A stretch of DNA of 64,000 nt from Oceanicola sp. (GCA_017792405.1 CP051231.1:970011-1034010), one strand, 5' to 3'; shown: positions 55,935-64,000, numbered from the stretch's first letter. Made by a program: numbers and translations. Notes: generated by a model not told the origin, from the letters alone.

Positions 55935-56942
55935 TCAAGCGGCGAGACTGGTCTCGGGGAGGGCATCCAGAGCCCGGTCCAGCACCTCAAGCCCCGCATC
56001 TTCGCGGTGCGCCTGCTCCGAGAGGATGCGCCTCCACGCGCGTGCGCCGGGGCGGCCCTGGAAAAGGCCGAGCATGTGCCGGGTGATCTGCGCGAGCTTG
56101 CCGCCTGCCTCGAGATGCGCTGCGATATACGGGCGCATGGCGTCCACCACGTCGCGGCGGGTCTTGTTGCTTGGCGCATCGTTGAAGATCTGCTCATCGG
56201 CAAAAAGCAGCAGGCCGGGGTCGTGATAAGCGGCGCGGCCGATCATCACCCCATCCATGCCGGTGCCGAGGTGTACCTGCGCCTCGTCCAGCGAGGTGAT
56301 GCCGCCGTTGATCGAGACGTGCAGCCTCGGGAAGTCCGAGCGCATCTGGTGGACGAGCGGATAGTCCAACGGCGGCACCTCGCGGTTCTCCTTCGGGCTC
56401 AGGCCCTGAAGCCAGGCCTTGCGCGCGTGGATGGTGACGCGGGTCACGCCAGTGCGCTCGATCATCGCCAGAAAGGCGGGAAGCACCTCGCGCGGCTCCT
56501 GCTCATCCACCCCGATCCGGCACTTTGCGGTCACCGGCACCGAGACCGCCTCGCGCATCGCGGTCAGGCAGTCTGCCACCAGCCCGGGCGATTTCATCAG
56601 CACCGCGCCGAAGCAGCCCGATTTCACCCGGTCGGAGGGGCAGCCGATGTTCAGGTTCACCTCGGCATAGCCCGCCGCCTCGGCCATCCGTGCGGCCTCG
56701 GCAAGCTCCTGAGGCTCCGAGCCGCCGAGTTGCACCGCCACCGAGTGTTCGGCGGCATTGAACTCCAGCAAGTGGGTCGCCCCGCCGCGCACTAGCGCAG
56801 GCGCCGTGACCATCTCGGTGTAGAGCAGCGTGCGCGCGGTCAGCTGGCGGTGGAAGAACCGGCAGTGACGGTCGGTCCAATCCATCATCGGGGCGACGGA
56901 CAGGCGGGCAGCTTCAAGGGTGGTTTCGGCAGATGGCGTCAT
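55935..56942 (-). CDS. dusA: tRNA-dihydrouridine synthase A
   Basis: This 335-residue FMN enzyme reduces uridine at positions 20/20a of tRNA. It shows SVAPMMDWTDRHCRFFHRQL at the start, NLNIGCPSDRVKSGCFGAVL with the catalytic Cys, RVTIHARKAWLQGLSPKENR, SINGGI and GVMIGRAAYHDP, all DusA features. It stands alone between intergenic repeats and the PAAR gene. Confidence 0.93.
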   Translation of the reverse strand: MTPSAETTLEAARLSVAPMMDWTDRHCRFFHRQLTARTLLYTEMVTAPALVRGGATHLLEFNAAEHSVAVQLGGSEPQELAEAARMAEAAGYAEVNLNIGCPSDRVKSGCFGAVLMKSPGLVADCLTAMREAVSVPVTAKCRIGVDEQEPREVLPAFLAMIERTGVTRVTIHARKAWLQGLSPKENREVPPLDYPLVHQMRSDFPRLHVSINGGITSLDEAQVHLGTGMDGVMIGRAAYHDPGLLLFADEQIFNDAPSNKTRRDVVDAMRPYIAAHLEAGGKLAQITRHMLGLFQGRPGARAWRRILSEQAHREDAGLEVLDRALDALPETSLAA

Positions 56943-56981
56943 GGCAGGCCGTATCTAACGCCCTGCGCCCGGCAGCGCCAG

Positions 56982-57281
56982 TCAGTCCCCGAAGGACACA
57001 TCCGCAGCGCCGGCATCGGCGGCGCCGCCGCAGGAGATCGCATCGCCCACACGGCCCGCCGGGATGCCGTTGACATAAACGCTGCCCGACCCGCCAGAGA
57101 GCGCGCGCGGGTGCGGCGGGAGCGGGCAGGTGGGGCAGGCGTGGGGCACATAGGCATCGCCCTTGCGCACCACCGCCTTGCCCTCGGCATAGACATTGGG
57201 CGACGCCCCGATCGCAGGGCTGGGCGGAAAGTGGCAGCTGTGGCCCGATCCGATATCGCCGAGCCGTGTGACCTTTGGCAT
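56982..57281 (-). CDS. Stand-alone PAAR-domain protein
   Basis: This 99-residue protein is a PAAR repeat domain: RLGDIGSGHSCHFPPSPAIG, NVYAEGKAVVRKGDAYVPHA, then GSVYVNGIPAGRVGDAISCG. PAAR proteins cap the spike of contractile systems such as type VI secretion, eCIS or phage tails. No VgrG, Hcp or tail genes occur in the window, so its partner must be elsewhere, or it has another role. Confidence 0.88.
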   Translation of the reverse strand: MPKVTRLGDIGSGHSCHFPPSPAIGASPNVYAEGKAVVRKGDAYVPHACPTCPLPPHPRALSGGSGSVYVNGIPAGRVGDAISCGGAADAGAADVSFGD

Positions 57282-57353
57282 TGCCTGAGCTCCTGCTTGC
57301 GGCGTTTCTTCCTTACAATCTGGTCCCTTGCGCGGCCCGATGCAAGAGGCGCC

Positions 57354-58499
57354 TCAGAGCGCCGCCTGCACCGCGCGGGCAATCACCAGCTCTTCATTGG
57401 TCGGCAGCACCAGCGCCGGCAGACCCGAGGAGATGCGCGTGCCGCCGTCTTCGTTGGAGCGGGCGTCCAGCGTGAAGCCCAGAAAGGCGAGCTGCTCCAG
57501 CACCCGGGCGCGGATCGGGGCGGCGTTCTCGCCGATGCCGCCGGTGAACACCAGCGCATCGATCCCGCCCATCGCCGCCGCCATCGCCGCCACCTCCTGC
57601 GCCACCCGGTCGACGAAATAGTCCACCGCCTGCGCCGCCTCGGGGGCCTCCGAACCTAGCAGCGCCCGCATGTCGTTGGTCATGCCCGAAAGGCCCCTCA
57701 GCCCGCTCTCCTTGTAGAGCACCTGTGTGATCTCGGCGGAACTCATGCCCTGATCGTCCAGCATCCAAAGCAGCACTCCCGGGTCCATCTGGCCGGGGCG
57801 AGTGCCCATGCAAAGGCCGGAGAGGGCAGAGAACCCCATGGTCGAGGCCACCGAGCGCCCGCCCTCCATCGCGCAAAGCGAGGCGCCGTTGCCGAGGTGG
57901 GCCACCACCACGCGGCCCTCGTGCAGCGCGGGCCAGTCCTCGGCCAGCTTGCCCGCGATATAGGCGTAGCTCAGCCCGTGAAACCCGTAGCGCCGCACGC
58001 CCATATCGTAGAACTTGCGCGGCAGCCCGTAGGTGTCGTGCACCCAGGGGTGGCCGCGATGAAACGCGGTGTCGAAGCAGGCCACCTGCAACGTTTCGGG
58101 AAAGGCCCGGCGCGCGGCGCGCACCGCCGAGAGGTTGTGCGGCTGGTGCAGCGGGGCGAGCGGCTCAAGCGCGGTGAGCGCGGAGATCGCGGCATCATCC
58201 AGCACCAGAGGCGCGCCATGATCCGGCCCGCCATGCACCACCCGGTGCCCCATGCCCACCACCTCGCGCCCGCCAAGGTAAGGGGCGATGGCAGCCAGAA
58301 TGGCGGTGACAGCCTCTTGGTGATTGGCCGCCGGTATCCGCCGCTCCAGCTTGGGCTCACCGGGGATTTCGAGGTCCAGCTCGGTGTCGCCGCCGATCCG
58401 CTCCACCTGTCCGCCAGCCTCTTCCTCCAGCGTCTCGGCATCGAACAGCCCGAACTTGATAGAGCTGCTCCCTGCATTCAGCGTAAGGATCGCGCTCAT
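57354..58499 (-). CDS. ackA: Acetate kinase
   Basis: This 381-residue kinase interconverts acetate/ATP and acetyl phosphate/ADP. Signatures seen are LTLNAGSSSIKFGLF, MGHRVVHGGP, GLSYAYIAGKL, VVAHLGNGASLCAMEGGRSV, and VFTGGIGENAAPIRARV. Its start overlaps the stop of the phosphotransacetylase-like gene by ATGA, so the two-step acetyl-CoA/acetate route is coded as one coupled unit. Confidence 0.95.
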   Translation of the reverse strand: MSAILTLNAGSSSIKFGLFDAETLEEEAGGQVERIGGDTELDLEIPGEPKLERRIPAANHQEAVTAILAAIAPYLGGREVVGMGHRVVHGGPDHGAPLVLDDAAISALTALEPLAPLHQPHNLSAVRAARRAFPETLQVACFDTAFHRGHPWVHDTYGLPRKFYDMGVRRYGFHGLSYAYIAGKLAEDWPALHEGRVVVAHLGNGASLCAMEGGRSVASTMGFSALSGLCMGTRPGQMDPGVLLWMLDDQGMSSAEITQVLYKESGLRGLSGMTNDMRALLGSEAPEAAQAVDYFVDRVAQEVAAMAAAMGGIDALVFTGGIGENAAPIRARVLEQLAFLGFTLDARSNEDGGTRISSGLPALVLPTNEELVIARAVQAAL

Positions 58500-59881
58500 G
58501 GCTTGCGGTTGCTCTGGTAGAGCGCGGCCACGGCGCAGGAGGCGAGGCGCGCGGCGTCATCATCAGCGCGGGAGGTCAGGATCACCGGGACGGCGGCCCC
58601 GATCACGATGCCCCCGGCCTCGGCGTGAGCGACAAAGGTCAATTCCTTGGCGAGCATGTTGCCCGCCTCCATGTTCGGCGCCACCAGAATCTCCGCGCGG
58701 CCCGCGACCAACCCTTTGATTCCCTTTGTCTTTGCCGCATCCACATCAATCGCGTTGTCCATCGCCAGCGGCCCGTCGACGAGCCCGCCCTTGATCTGGC
58801 CCCGGTCGGCCATCTTGCTCAGCACGGCGGCGTCGATGGTGCTCGGGATCTTGGGGTTCACCGTCTCGACCGCGCTCAAGATGCCCACCTTCGGCTCGGC
58901 GATCCCCAGCGTGTGGGCAAGGTCTATGGCGTTCTGCACGATATCCACCTTGGTCTCGAGATCGGGCATGATGTTGATCGCCGCATCGGTGATCAGCAGC
59001 AGATGCTCCAGCCCGGGCACATCCATCACGAACACATGAGAAATCTGCCGCCCCGTCCGCAGCCCGCCCTCGCGGGCAAAGACCGCGCCCAAGAGCTGCC
59101 CGGTGTGCAAATGCCCCTTCATCACCGCCTGCGCCCGGCCCTCATGCACAAGGGAAACCCCCAGCTTGGCGGCCTTCGCATGGTCCGGCTCGGCGATGAT
59201 CTCCAGCCCCGAGATATCGCGCCCGATCTCCTCGGCAGCGGCGGCAATCTTCAGCGGATCGCCGATCAGGATCGGGGTGATCAGCGTGTGATCCCAGCCC
59301 AGCAGCGCCCCACCGAGAGAGTTCGCTTCCTCCGGCGCCACAACGGCAGTCGGGATCGCGGGCAGGGGGCCGGCAAGGTCGATCAACGCATCGAAATGCT
59401 TGTGCCGCCGCACCGTGAGGCCCGGAATGTCGTCGGCCTTGAAGCTCTGCGAATGCTCGGGGGCAAACACCGTCGCCTCACCGCGCACGATCACCGCGCC
59501 GTCGCTCACCCGCGTGACGGTTGTATGAAACCGCGCCACCCGGTCCGGCTCCTTGGCCGTCAGCACCACCTTGGTCACCACCTCGTCGCCGGCAAAGGCC
59601 CGGCCGCAGAACTCCAGATCCTGGCTGCGGTAGAGCGTGCCTGGCCCGGGCAGTTGGTTGCCGAAGACTGCCGAGATTTGCGCCGCTAGCCACATCGAGG
59701 GCGTCACCGCCTCGGGCAGCCCGTCGCCATCGCCATCCTCGCGCGGCAGGTGCAGCGGGTTCAGGTTGCCGGAACTGTTGGCGAAGACATAAAGATCATC
59801 GGCCAGAACGAGCCGCTTGCGCTCCGCCTCCATGCCCACCTCGAGCTGGTCGTAGGGGGTGTTGGTGAATTCCTGAATCAT
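58496..59881 (-). CDS. MaoC-like domain fused to phosphate acetyl/butyryltransferase
   Basis: This 461-residue protein has an N-terminal MaoC-type hot-dog domain (about 8-140; FANSSGNLNPLHLPREDGDG) and a C-terminal Pta/Ptb domain (about 160-461; LITPILIGDPLKIAAAAEEI, AVMKGHLHTGQLLGAVF, GLVAGRAEILVAPNMEAGNM). It transfers an acyl group from CoA to phosphate; the MaoC part is of enoyl-CoA hydratase type. The ATG at 59881 follows AGGAG by eight bases. With AckA it forms the acetyl-phosphate route. Confidence 0.88.
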   Translation of the reverse strand: MIQEFTNTPYDQLEVGMEAERKRLVLADDLYVFANSSGNLNPLHLPREDGDGDGLPEAVTPSMWLAAQISAVFGNQLPGPGTLYRSQDLEFCGRAFAGDEVVTKVVLTAKEPDRVARFHTTVTRVSDGAVIVRGEATVFAPEHSQSFKADDIPGLTVRRHKHFDALIDLAGPLPAIPTAVVAPEEANSLGGALLGWDHTLITPILIGDPLKIAAAAEEIGRDISGLEIIAEPDHAKAAKLGVSLVHEGRAQAVMKGHLHTGQLLGAVFAREGGLRTGRQISHVFVMDVPGLEHLLLITDAAINIMPDLETKVDIVQNAIDLAHTLGIAEPKVGILSAVETVNPKIPSTIDAAVLSKMADRGQIKGGLVDGPLAMDNAIDVDAAKTKGIKGLVAGRAEILVAPNMEAGNMLAKELTFVAHAEAGGIVIGAAVPVILTSRADDDAARLASCAVAALYQSNRKP

Positions 59882-60068
59882 CAAATGGCTCCTTCGAAAT
59901 TTCCGGGCAAGACTGGCGCAACCCGCGCCCCTTGGCCAGCCTCCCCGGCCTGCCACGGAGAGGTAACGCCGCGATGACGCGACAAGCGCCAAAACTTTGG
60001 GCCAGCAGCCTCGCCACCCGCCCGCCGCACAACCGACAATTCGACTAAAATTGTCCCCGCCCCGCCTG

Positions 60069-60092
60069 CATTTTCTTGCTGCAAATATCTCC
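60069..60092 (-). repeat. Third copy of dispersed intergenic element
   Basis: CATTTTCTTGCTGCAAATAT followed by CTCC is a near match to the two copies at 55822-55845 (inverted) and 55879-55900. As at 55.9 kb it follows AAATTGTCC (about 60048-60056) and leads into GC-rich hairpin DNA. Confidence 0.7.
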
Positions 60093-60097
60093 GGGGG

Positions 60098-60177
60098 GTG
60101 TGGGGGGCTGGCCCCCCACTAAACGGCGCGGCGTGGGGGGCTGGCCCCCCCACCAAAAGACGCGGTGTGGGGGCCAG
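60098..60177. repeat. Tandem GC-rich hairpin repeat, 2.4 units of about 34 bp
   Basis: Units start at 60098 (GTGTGGGGGGCTGGCCCCCC), 60131 (GCGTGGGGGGCTGGCCCCCC) and 60165 (GTGTGGGGGCCAG, partial). Each complete unit is a GGGGGG-CTGG-CCCCCC hairpin followed by CAC[CT]AAA and a CGCG spacer. They may act as terminators or as substrates for REP-like processes. Confidence 0.8.
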
Positions 60178-60220
60178 ATTGGACGACGCACAGCGAAGCG
60201 CGTCCTCCAACAGCCCAGCC

Positions 60221-60457
60221 CTAACCGCCCCTGCGCTCCACCCGGCCTGCGCGCCCGCCGCGCCGCTTGCGGTGTTGCGCCGCCCGCTCGGGCAGTTCCT
60301 CGATCAGCGCGTGGCGCTCCTCGGGGCTCATCCGGCCCCAGGCGGCGATCTCGTCGATCGTGCGCAGGCAGCCGGTGCAGAGCCGGGTCTCGGGGTGGAT
60401 CACGCAGATCTTGATGCAGGGGCTCTCGATCTCGTCGCGGCGCCAAAGCTCGTCCAT
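60221..60457 (-). CDS. DUF1289 (YdhL-like) small Cys protein
   Basis: This 78-residue protein has the DUF1289 motif with four cysteines (ESPCIKICVIHPETRLCTGC) and the WGRMSPEERHALI helix, then a basic tail. The family is thought to bind metal or an Fe-S cluster, with unknown role. It starts in TGATG overlap with the RuvX stop, so it is translated with it. Confidence 0.85.
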   Translation of the reverse strand: MDELWRRDEIESPCIKICVIHPETRLCTGCLRTIDEIAAWGRMSPEERHALIEELPERAAQHRKRRGGRAGRVERRGG

Positions 60458-60930
60458 CAGGCTCTCCCGAGGTATGCGAGCCGATCGAGCGCGCCTTGCA
60501 GGATGTAGCCCGCGGCCACATGGTCGATCACCTCGGCGCGGCGAGCGCGCGAGGTGTCGGCCTCCAGAAGCGCGCGCTCGGCGGCCACGGTCGAGAGCCG
60601 CTCGTCCCAAAACCCCATCGGCCCCTCCCAGAGCCGCGAGAGGTTGCGGGCAAAGGCGCGGGTGCTCTGCGCCCGCGGCCCTTCGGTGCCATCCATGTTG
60701 CGGGGCAGGCCCAGCACGAGGCCGCAAATTGAACGTTTGTTCAATATCTCCAGAAGCGCCTCGGCATCCTGCGTGAACTTTTTGCGCTTCACCGTTTCCA
60801 GCGGCGTGGCGACGGAGCGCAACCCGTCCGACACCGCCACGCCGATGGTCTTGGTGCCAAGGTCCAGCCCGGCAAGCGCTCCGGCGCGGGGCAGGGCACC
60901 GGCAAATTCCTCGAAGGCGTCAAAGATCAC
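60457..60930 (-). CDS. ruvX: YqgF/RuvX-family nuclease-like protein
   Basis: This 157-residue RNase H-fold protein keeps GLDLGTKTIGVAVSD with the first catalytic Asp, VLGLPRNMDGTEGPRAQ, and FWDERLSTVAAERALLE. The family acts in rRNA 5' processing or as a Holliday junction resolvase. It overlaps CcmI by ATGA upstream and DUF1289 by TGATG downstream. Confidence 0.93.
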   Translation of the reverse strand: MIFDAFEEFAGALPRAGALAGLDLGTKTIGVAVSDGLRSVATPLETVKRKKFTQDAEALLEILNKRSICGLVLGLPRNMDGTEGPRAQSTRAFARNLSRLWEGPMGFWDERLSTVAAERALLEADTSRARRAEVIDHVAAGYILQGALDRLAYLGRA

Positions 60931-62159
60931 TGGCCGCCTCCTGCCGCCGCTTCGATCAGCGCAATGGCCTCGGGCGAGCCGTCAAACACCTCGCGGGCCT
61001 CGGCCACGATCTCCGCCTGCCGCTCCACCTCGCCCAGCACGCCGAGTGCGCGCACGAGTTGCGCCCATTTCTCCGGCGTGCCGCCGTCGGTCGCCAGCTC
61101 TTCGGCCAGCCCGTCGACCATCGACCGGATGAAGGCCTGCCGCTCCTCGGGCGACATGTCCTGCGCCGCGGCCGTATCCTCGGCGCTCGGGCCGCGCACA
61201 CCGCCGCTGGCTGGGGCAGGGGGCGTATACTCCACCCCCGCCGCGCGGGCCGCCGCGGCAATCTGCGTTGGCAGGTCTGCGGCCCAGGGTGCATCGGGCG
61301 GCAGCTCATCCATCACCCGACGCCAGACATTGAACGCCAGATCAGGCCGGCCGGTCTGCGCACGCATCAGGCCCCAGTAGTAGCGGGCCTCCACGTTCTC
61401 GGAATCGCGCCGGAGCGCCTGTGCCAGCGCCGCCTCTGCCTCGGGAGACACGTAGCCGCCCGCCTCGGTGATCCAGAGTTGCGCCAAGAGCAGATAGTCC
61501 TGCGCCCGGGCATCCTCCGCCTTGATCCGCAGCACCGCCTCCTGCGCCTTGGCGGCGGCGCCGAAGTTGCCCATCGCCGCCTCGTTGCGCACCAGCAACA
61601 CATGGCCCTGAAGGTCATCGGGGCGCTCGGCCACGGCGGCGCGAAGCTGAGCCATCAGCCCCTTGAACTCTTCCGAAATGTCCGGGTCCGGCACATCGGG
61701 CAGGTTCTCTTCAAACCGCGCCACGGCATCTGCCTGCCGCATCCGGCTCTGCCGATACTCCTCCGCCGCCGCAATCCGCGCCGCAATCGGCGCATCGCCA
61801 TAGCCCGGCGCGCCCAGCACCCAGTAGAGCCCGCCCGTGCCGGCCAGCACCACGGCGGCCACGATCACCGCCGCGCCGAGGCTCAGCTCACGCGGCGCCC
61901 GCCCGGTGCCCGAAGCCCCCTGTGCCGCGCGGTCCGCCTCCAGCAGCCGCCGCTTGATCTCCAGCTCCAGCCGCTCGGCCTCGCCCGCATCGATCCGCCC
62001 CGCCTCGGCATCCTTCGCCACGGCGGCCAGTTGCTCGCGATAGAGCGCGATCCCGGCCACATCGGCCTCCACCGCAGCGGCCCGCCCGCGCAGAAGCGCA
62101 CGCAGCAGCAGCGCCACGGTCAACACCGCCAGCCCCCCGGCAAAAACCCAGAACCCCAT
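60927..62159 (-). CDS. ccmI: Cytochrome c biogenesis protein CcmI
   Basis: This 410-residue protein has two helices (about 3-22 and 93-113) around a cytoplasmic loop with a leucine-zipper-like stretch (ADVAGIALYREQLAAVAKDA), then a periplasmic TPR region. CcmI presents apocytochrome c to the heme ligation complex. The ATG at 62159 follows GGAGGG; longer in-frame starts would run far into the divergent gene. It is apart from other ccm genes here. Confidence 0.9.
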   Translation of the reverse strand: MGFWVFAGGLAVLTVALLLRALLRGRAAAVEADVAGIALYREQLAAVAKDAEAGRIDAGEAERLELEIKRRLLEADRAAQGASGTGRAPRELSLGAAVIVAAVVLAGTGGLYWVLGAPGYGDAPIAARIAAAEEYRQSRMRQADAVARFEENLPDVPDPDISEEFKGLMAQLRAAVAERPDDLQGHVLLVRNEAAMGNFGAAAKAQEAVLRIKAEDARAQDYLLLAQLWITEAGGYVSPEAEAALAQALRRDSENVEARYYWGLMRAQTGRPDLAFNVWRRVMDELPPDAPWAADLPTQIAAAARAAGVEYTPPAPASGGVRGPSAEDTAAAQDMSPEERQAFIRSMVDGLAEELATDGGTPEKWAQLVRALGVLGEVERQAEIVAEAREVFDGSPEAIALIEAAAGGGQ

Positions 62160-62387
62160 GGTCCCTCCATGCTCGTCAGGCCCTGCCATACCGCCCCCCG
62201 CCCGGCCGTTCCACCCCTCCCGGCGTCGCACCCGGTCACAAGGTCGCAGGGCGCGTTCCGGCGGCCTCGTCACAAACCTTTGCCTCGGGTCGCAATCCGC
62301 TGGCAGCATGTCGTTTCCCCACATCTTCAAAGCCCGCATGGATTGCATTAAGGCGGGTGTTGGACCACCGCCCGAAAGGCCTGCCCG
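62160..62387. other. Divergent intergenic region before sarcosine oxidase beta gene
   Basis: These 228 bases separate the divergent ccmI and sarcosine oxidase beta-like genes and must hold both promoters. I see no clear -35/-10 pair, operator or small gene. Confidence 0.5.
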
Positions 62388-63632
62388 ATGCGTCGCTACT
62401 CCGCCTTTGCCATCGCCCGTGAAGCGCTCCGCCACCACACCGGATGGGGCCGTGCATGGCGCTCGCCCGAGCCGAAAAAGCAGTATGACGTGGTGATCGT
62501 CGGGGCAGGGGGGCACGGCCTCGCCACCGCCTACTACCTCGGCAAGAACCATGGCATCACCAACGTGGCCATCATCGAGAAGGGCTGGCTCGGCGGCGGC
62601 AACACCGGGCGCAACACCACCATCATCCGCTCCAACTATCTGCAGGATGCCTCCGCCGCGATCTATGAAAAGGCCCGCGGCCTCTACGAGACCATGAGCC
62701 AGGATCTCAACTACAACGTCATGTTCAGCCCGCGCGGCGTGATGATGCTGGCCCAGACCGAGCACGAGAAGCGCGGCTACCTGCGCACCGCCCACGCCAA
62801 CGCCCTGCAAGGCGTCGCGACCGAGTTCATCACCCCCGAGCGGGTCAAGCAGATCGCCCCGATCATCAACCTCGACGGCCCGCGCTACCCGGTGCTCGGC
62901 GCGCTCTGGCAGCCCCGTGGCGGCACAGCGCGGCACGATGCCGTGGCGTGGGGCTATGCCCGCGCCTGCTCTGACATGGGGATGGACATCATCCAGACCT
63001 GCGAGGTCACCGCCGTGACCCGCGAGGGCGACCGTGTGACCGGGGTGGAAACCACCAAGGGCCACATCGGCTGCAACAAGCTCGGCATCGTGGTGGCGGG
63101 CCACTCCGGCCAGCTGGCCGAGATGGCGGGCTTCCGCCTGCCCATCGAGGCCGTGGCGCTGCAAGCCTATGTCTCCGAGCCGATCAAGCCCGCGCTCGAC
63201 TGCGTCATCATGGCCAACACCGTCCACGGCTACCTCAGCCAGTCCGACAAGGGCGAGATGGTCATTGGCGGCGGGGCCGACAACCACAACAACTTCACCC
63301 AGCGCGGCAGCTTCAGCCATATCGAAGAAACCACCCGCGCGCTGATCGAAACCTTCCCGATGCTCTCCCGCCTCAAGATGCTCCGCCAATGGGGCGGCAT
63401 CGTGGATATGACCGGCGATCGCTCCCCGATCCTCTCCAAAACCCCCGTCGATGGCGTCTTCATCAACTGCGGCTGGGGCACCGGCGGCTTCAAGGCCATC
63501 CCCGGCTCGGGCTGGGGCTTTGCCGAGCTGATGGCCAAGGGCCACTCGCCCCTCACCGCCGAATTCGGGCTCGAACGCTTCCGCGAAGGCCGCTTCATCG
63601 ACGAGTCCGTCGCCGCCGGGGTGGCGCATTGA
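62388..63632 (+). CDS. soxB: Sarcosine oxidase beta subunit-like flavoprotein
   Basis: This 414-residue protein has the FAD motif VVIVGAGGHGLATAYYLGKN (about 34-53), RNTTIIRSNYL with the covalent-flavin region pattern of SoxB, and GTGGFKAIPGSGWGFAELMA near the end. SoxB with SoxA, D and G forms the heterotetrameric enzyme that demethylates sarcosine to glycine and passes one-carbon units to tetrahydrofolate. Here the next gene is not soxD, so the gene may be solitary or its partners lie elsewhere. Confidence 0.88.
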   Translation: MRRYSAFAIAREALRHHTGWGRAWRSPEPKKQYDVVIVGAGGHGLATAYYLGKNHGITNVAIIEKGWLGGGNTGRNTTIIRSNYLQDASAAIYEKARGLYETMSQDLNYNVMFSPRGVMMLAQTEHEKRGYLRTAHANALQGVATEFITPERVKQIAPIINLDGPRYPVLGALWQPRGGTARHDAVAWGYARACSDMGMDIIQTCEVTAVTREGDRVTGVETTKGHIGCNKLGIVVAGHSGQLAEMAGFRLPIEAVALQAYVSEPIKPALDCVIMANTVHGYLSQSDKGEMVIGGGADNHNNFTQRGSFSHIEETTRALIETFPMLSRLKMLRQWGGIVDMTGDRSPILSKTPVDGVFINCGWGTGGFKAIPGSGWGFAELMAKGHSPLTAEFGLERFREGRFIDESVAAGVAH

Positions 63633-63744
63633 TGCCGACCGCTAAAATCCTTTGGAACCGGGCCGCCAAACCCGGCGTTCTTCCCCCAATCACGGCGCGT
63701 GCTGCTGCGCGCCGATTGGAGACAGAACCCAAAGGAGGCCCCTC
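63633..63744 (+). terminator. Gap with two hairpins between sarcosine oxidase gene and next gene
   Basis: CCGGG (63658-63662) pairs with CCCGG (63671-63675) and is followed by CGTTCTTCCCC. A second, longer imperfect stem runs from CAATC at 63687 to GATTG at 63718 (CGGCGCG/CGCGCCG core). Together they suggest that transcription of the sarcosine oxidase gene ends here. Confidence 0.5.
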
Positions 63745-64000
63745 ATGGCCCAGTACGAAGACCATTCGACCCACACCCACGTGCCCCGTGAACCCGTGCG
63801 CGAAAGCTCCGGTACCGGCACCCTCGCCTTCATCATCGGCGGCCTCGTCGTTGCCGTTGGCGTCATCGCTTGGTTCCTCATGGGCGGCGACATCGACAGC
63901 TCCGTCACCACGGTTCCCGCTGATGGCGGTGACGCGTCCGTCACCATCGAGAACACCCCGGCCCCGGCACCGGCTGAAGAGAGCGCGGCACCTGCCGAGA
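63745..64000 (+). CDS. Small membrane protein, C-terminal end outside window
   Basis: No family recognised. From the ATG behind AAAGGAGG, 85 residues are visible: a His-rich hydrophilic start (EDHSTHTHVPREPVRESS), one membrane helix (about 27-46, FIIGGLVVAVGVIAWFLMGG), and an acidic Ala/Pro/Glu-rich segment outside the membrane (ENTPAPAPAEESAAPAE). The frame is open at the window end. Confidence 0.7.
   Translation, partial: MAQYEDHSTHTHVPREPVRESSGTGTLAFIIGGLVVAVGVIAWFLMGGDIDSSVTTVPADGGDASVTIENTPAPAPAEESAAPAE

Larger units (their letters stand above)
59882..60220. other. Intergenic region rich in repeats
   Basis: These 339 bases contain no supported gene. They hold the promoter side of the phosphotransacetylase-like gene near 59882-59960, one copy of the dispersed GGAGATATTTGCAGCAAGAA element (minus, 60069-60092), and tandem GC-rich hairpin units at 60098-60177. 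Confidence 0.75.

Noticed and set aside
56982..57281. Part of a type VI secretion locus
   Set aside because: No VgrG, Hcp, effector or immunity gene in either direction; neighbours are housekeeping genes.
60927..63629. 900-residue extension of CcmI
   Set aside because: The upstream half is antisense to the sarcosine oxidase beta-like gene; the ATG at 62159 with GGAGGG gives the normal CcmI length and first helix.

Overview
The window is high-GC, tightly packed bacterial chromosomal DNA with many ATGA, GTGA and TGATG stop/start overlaps. Its gene content (TRAP-TAXI and tricarboxylate (Tct) transporters, an smo/mtlK-type polyol operon, a sarcosine oxidase beta-like gene, and intergenic repeats of the GAGTATTTGCAGCA type) fits an alphaproteobacterium of the Rhodobacterales (Roseobacter group). 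I saw no rRNA, tRNA, CRISPR array, prophage or intact insertion sequence.

Layout. 0-4 kb: an AcoR-like regulator (cut by the window edge), a flavin monooxygenase with an NTF2-like N-terminal domain, and a 2,3-butanediol dehydrogenase-like enzyme. 4.1-19.0 kb: an iron-acquisition island with two complete siderophore uptake systems. The first is a TonB-dependent receptor with FhuD-, FhuB- and FhuC-like proteins. The second is an AraC regulator, a second receptor, a binding protein, two permeases, an ATPase and a siderophore-interacting reductase. Between them lies a small membrane protein/HTH pair behind two perfect palindromes. 19.3-24.3 kb: a TAXI-type TRAP transporter with a universal stress protein and an RpiR regulator. 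24.4-29.5 kb: three class III aminotransferases and an AEC-family exporter. 29.6-37.9 kb: a sorbitol/mannitol operon (HAD phosphatase, SorC regulator, ABC transporter, two polyol dehydrogenases). 37.9-44.3 kb: a two-component system with its own periplasmic binding protein, divergent from a TctCBA transporter.

44.3-55.7 kb is the most unusual part. On the minus strand are a small secreted protein, an ExbB/TolQ-like channel, two ExbD/TolR-like proteins (the second with Asn where the proton-carrying Asp is expected) and a TonB/TolA-like protein without a recognisable TonB C-terminal domain. On the plus strand are a DUF1036 protein, two exported caspase-like proteins with intact His/Cys dyads, and a membrane-anchored protein that combines an M23 endopeptidase with a lytic-transglycosylase-like domain. 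I infer a proton-driven envelope system linked to periplasmic proteolysis and wall cleavage; this is a hypothesis from gene content, not an established function.

55.9-64 kb: housekeeping genes (DusA, acetate kinase, a MaoC-phosphotransacetylase fusion, RuvX, CcmI), a stand-alone PAAR protein, a DUF1289 protein, a sarcosine oxidase beta-like gene without its usual downstream partners, and a small membrane protein cut by the window end. Intergenic repeats cluster at 55.8 and 60.1 kb.
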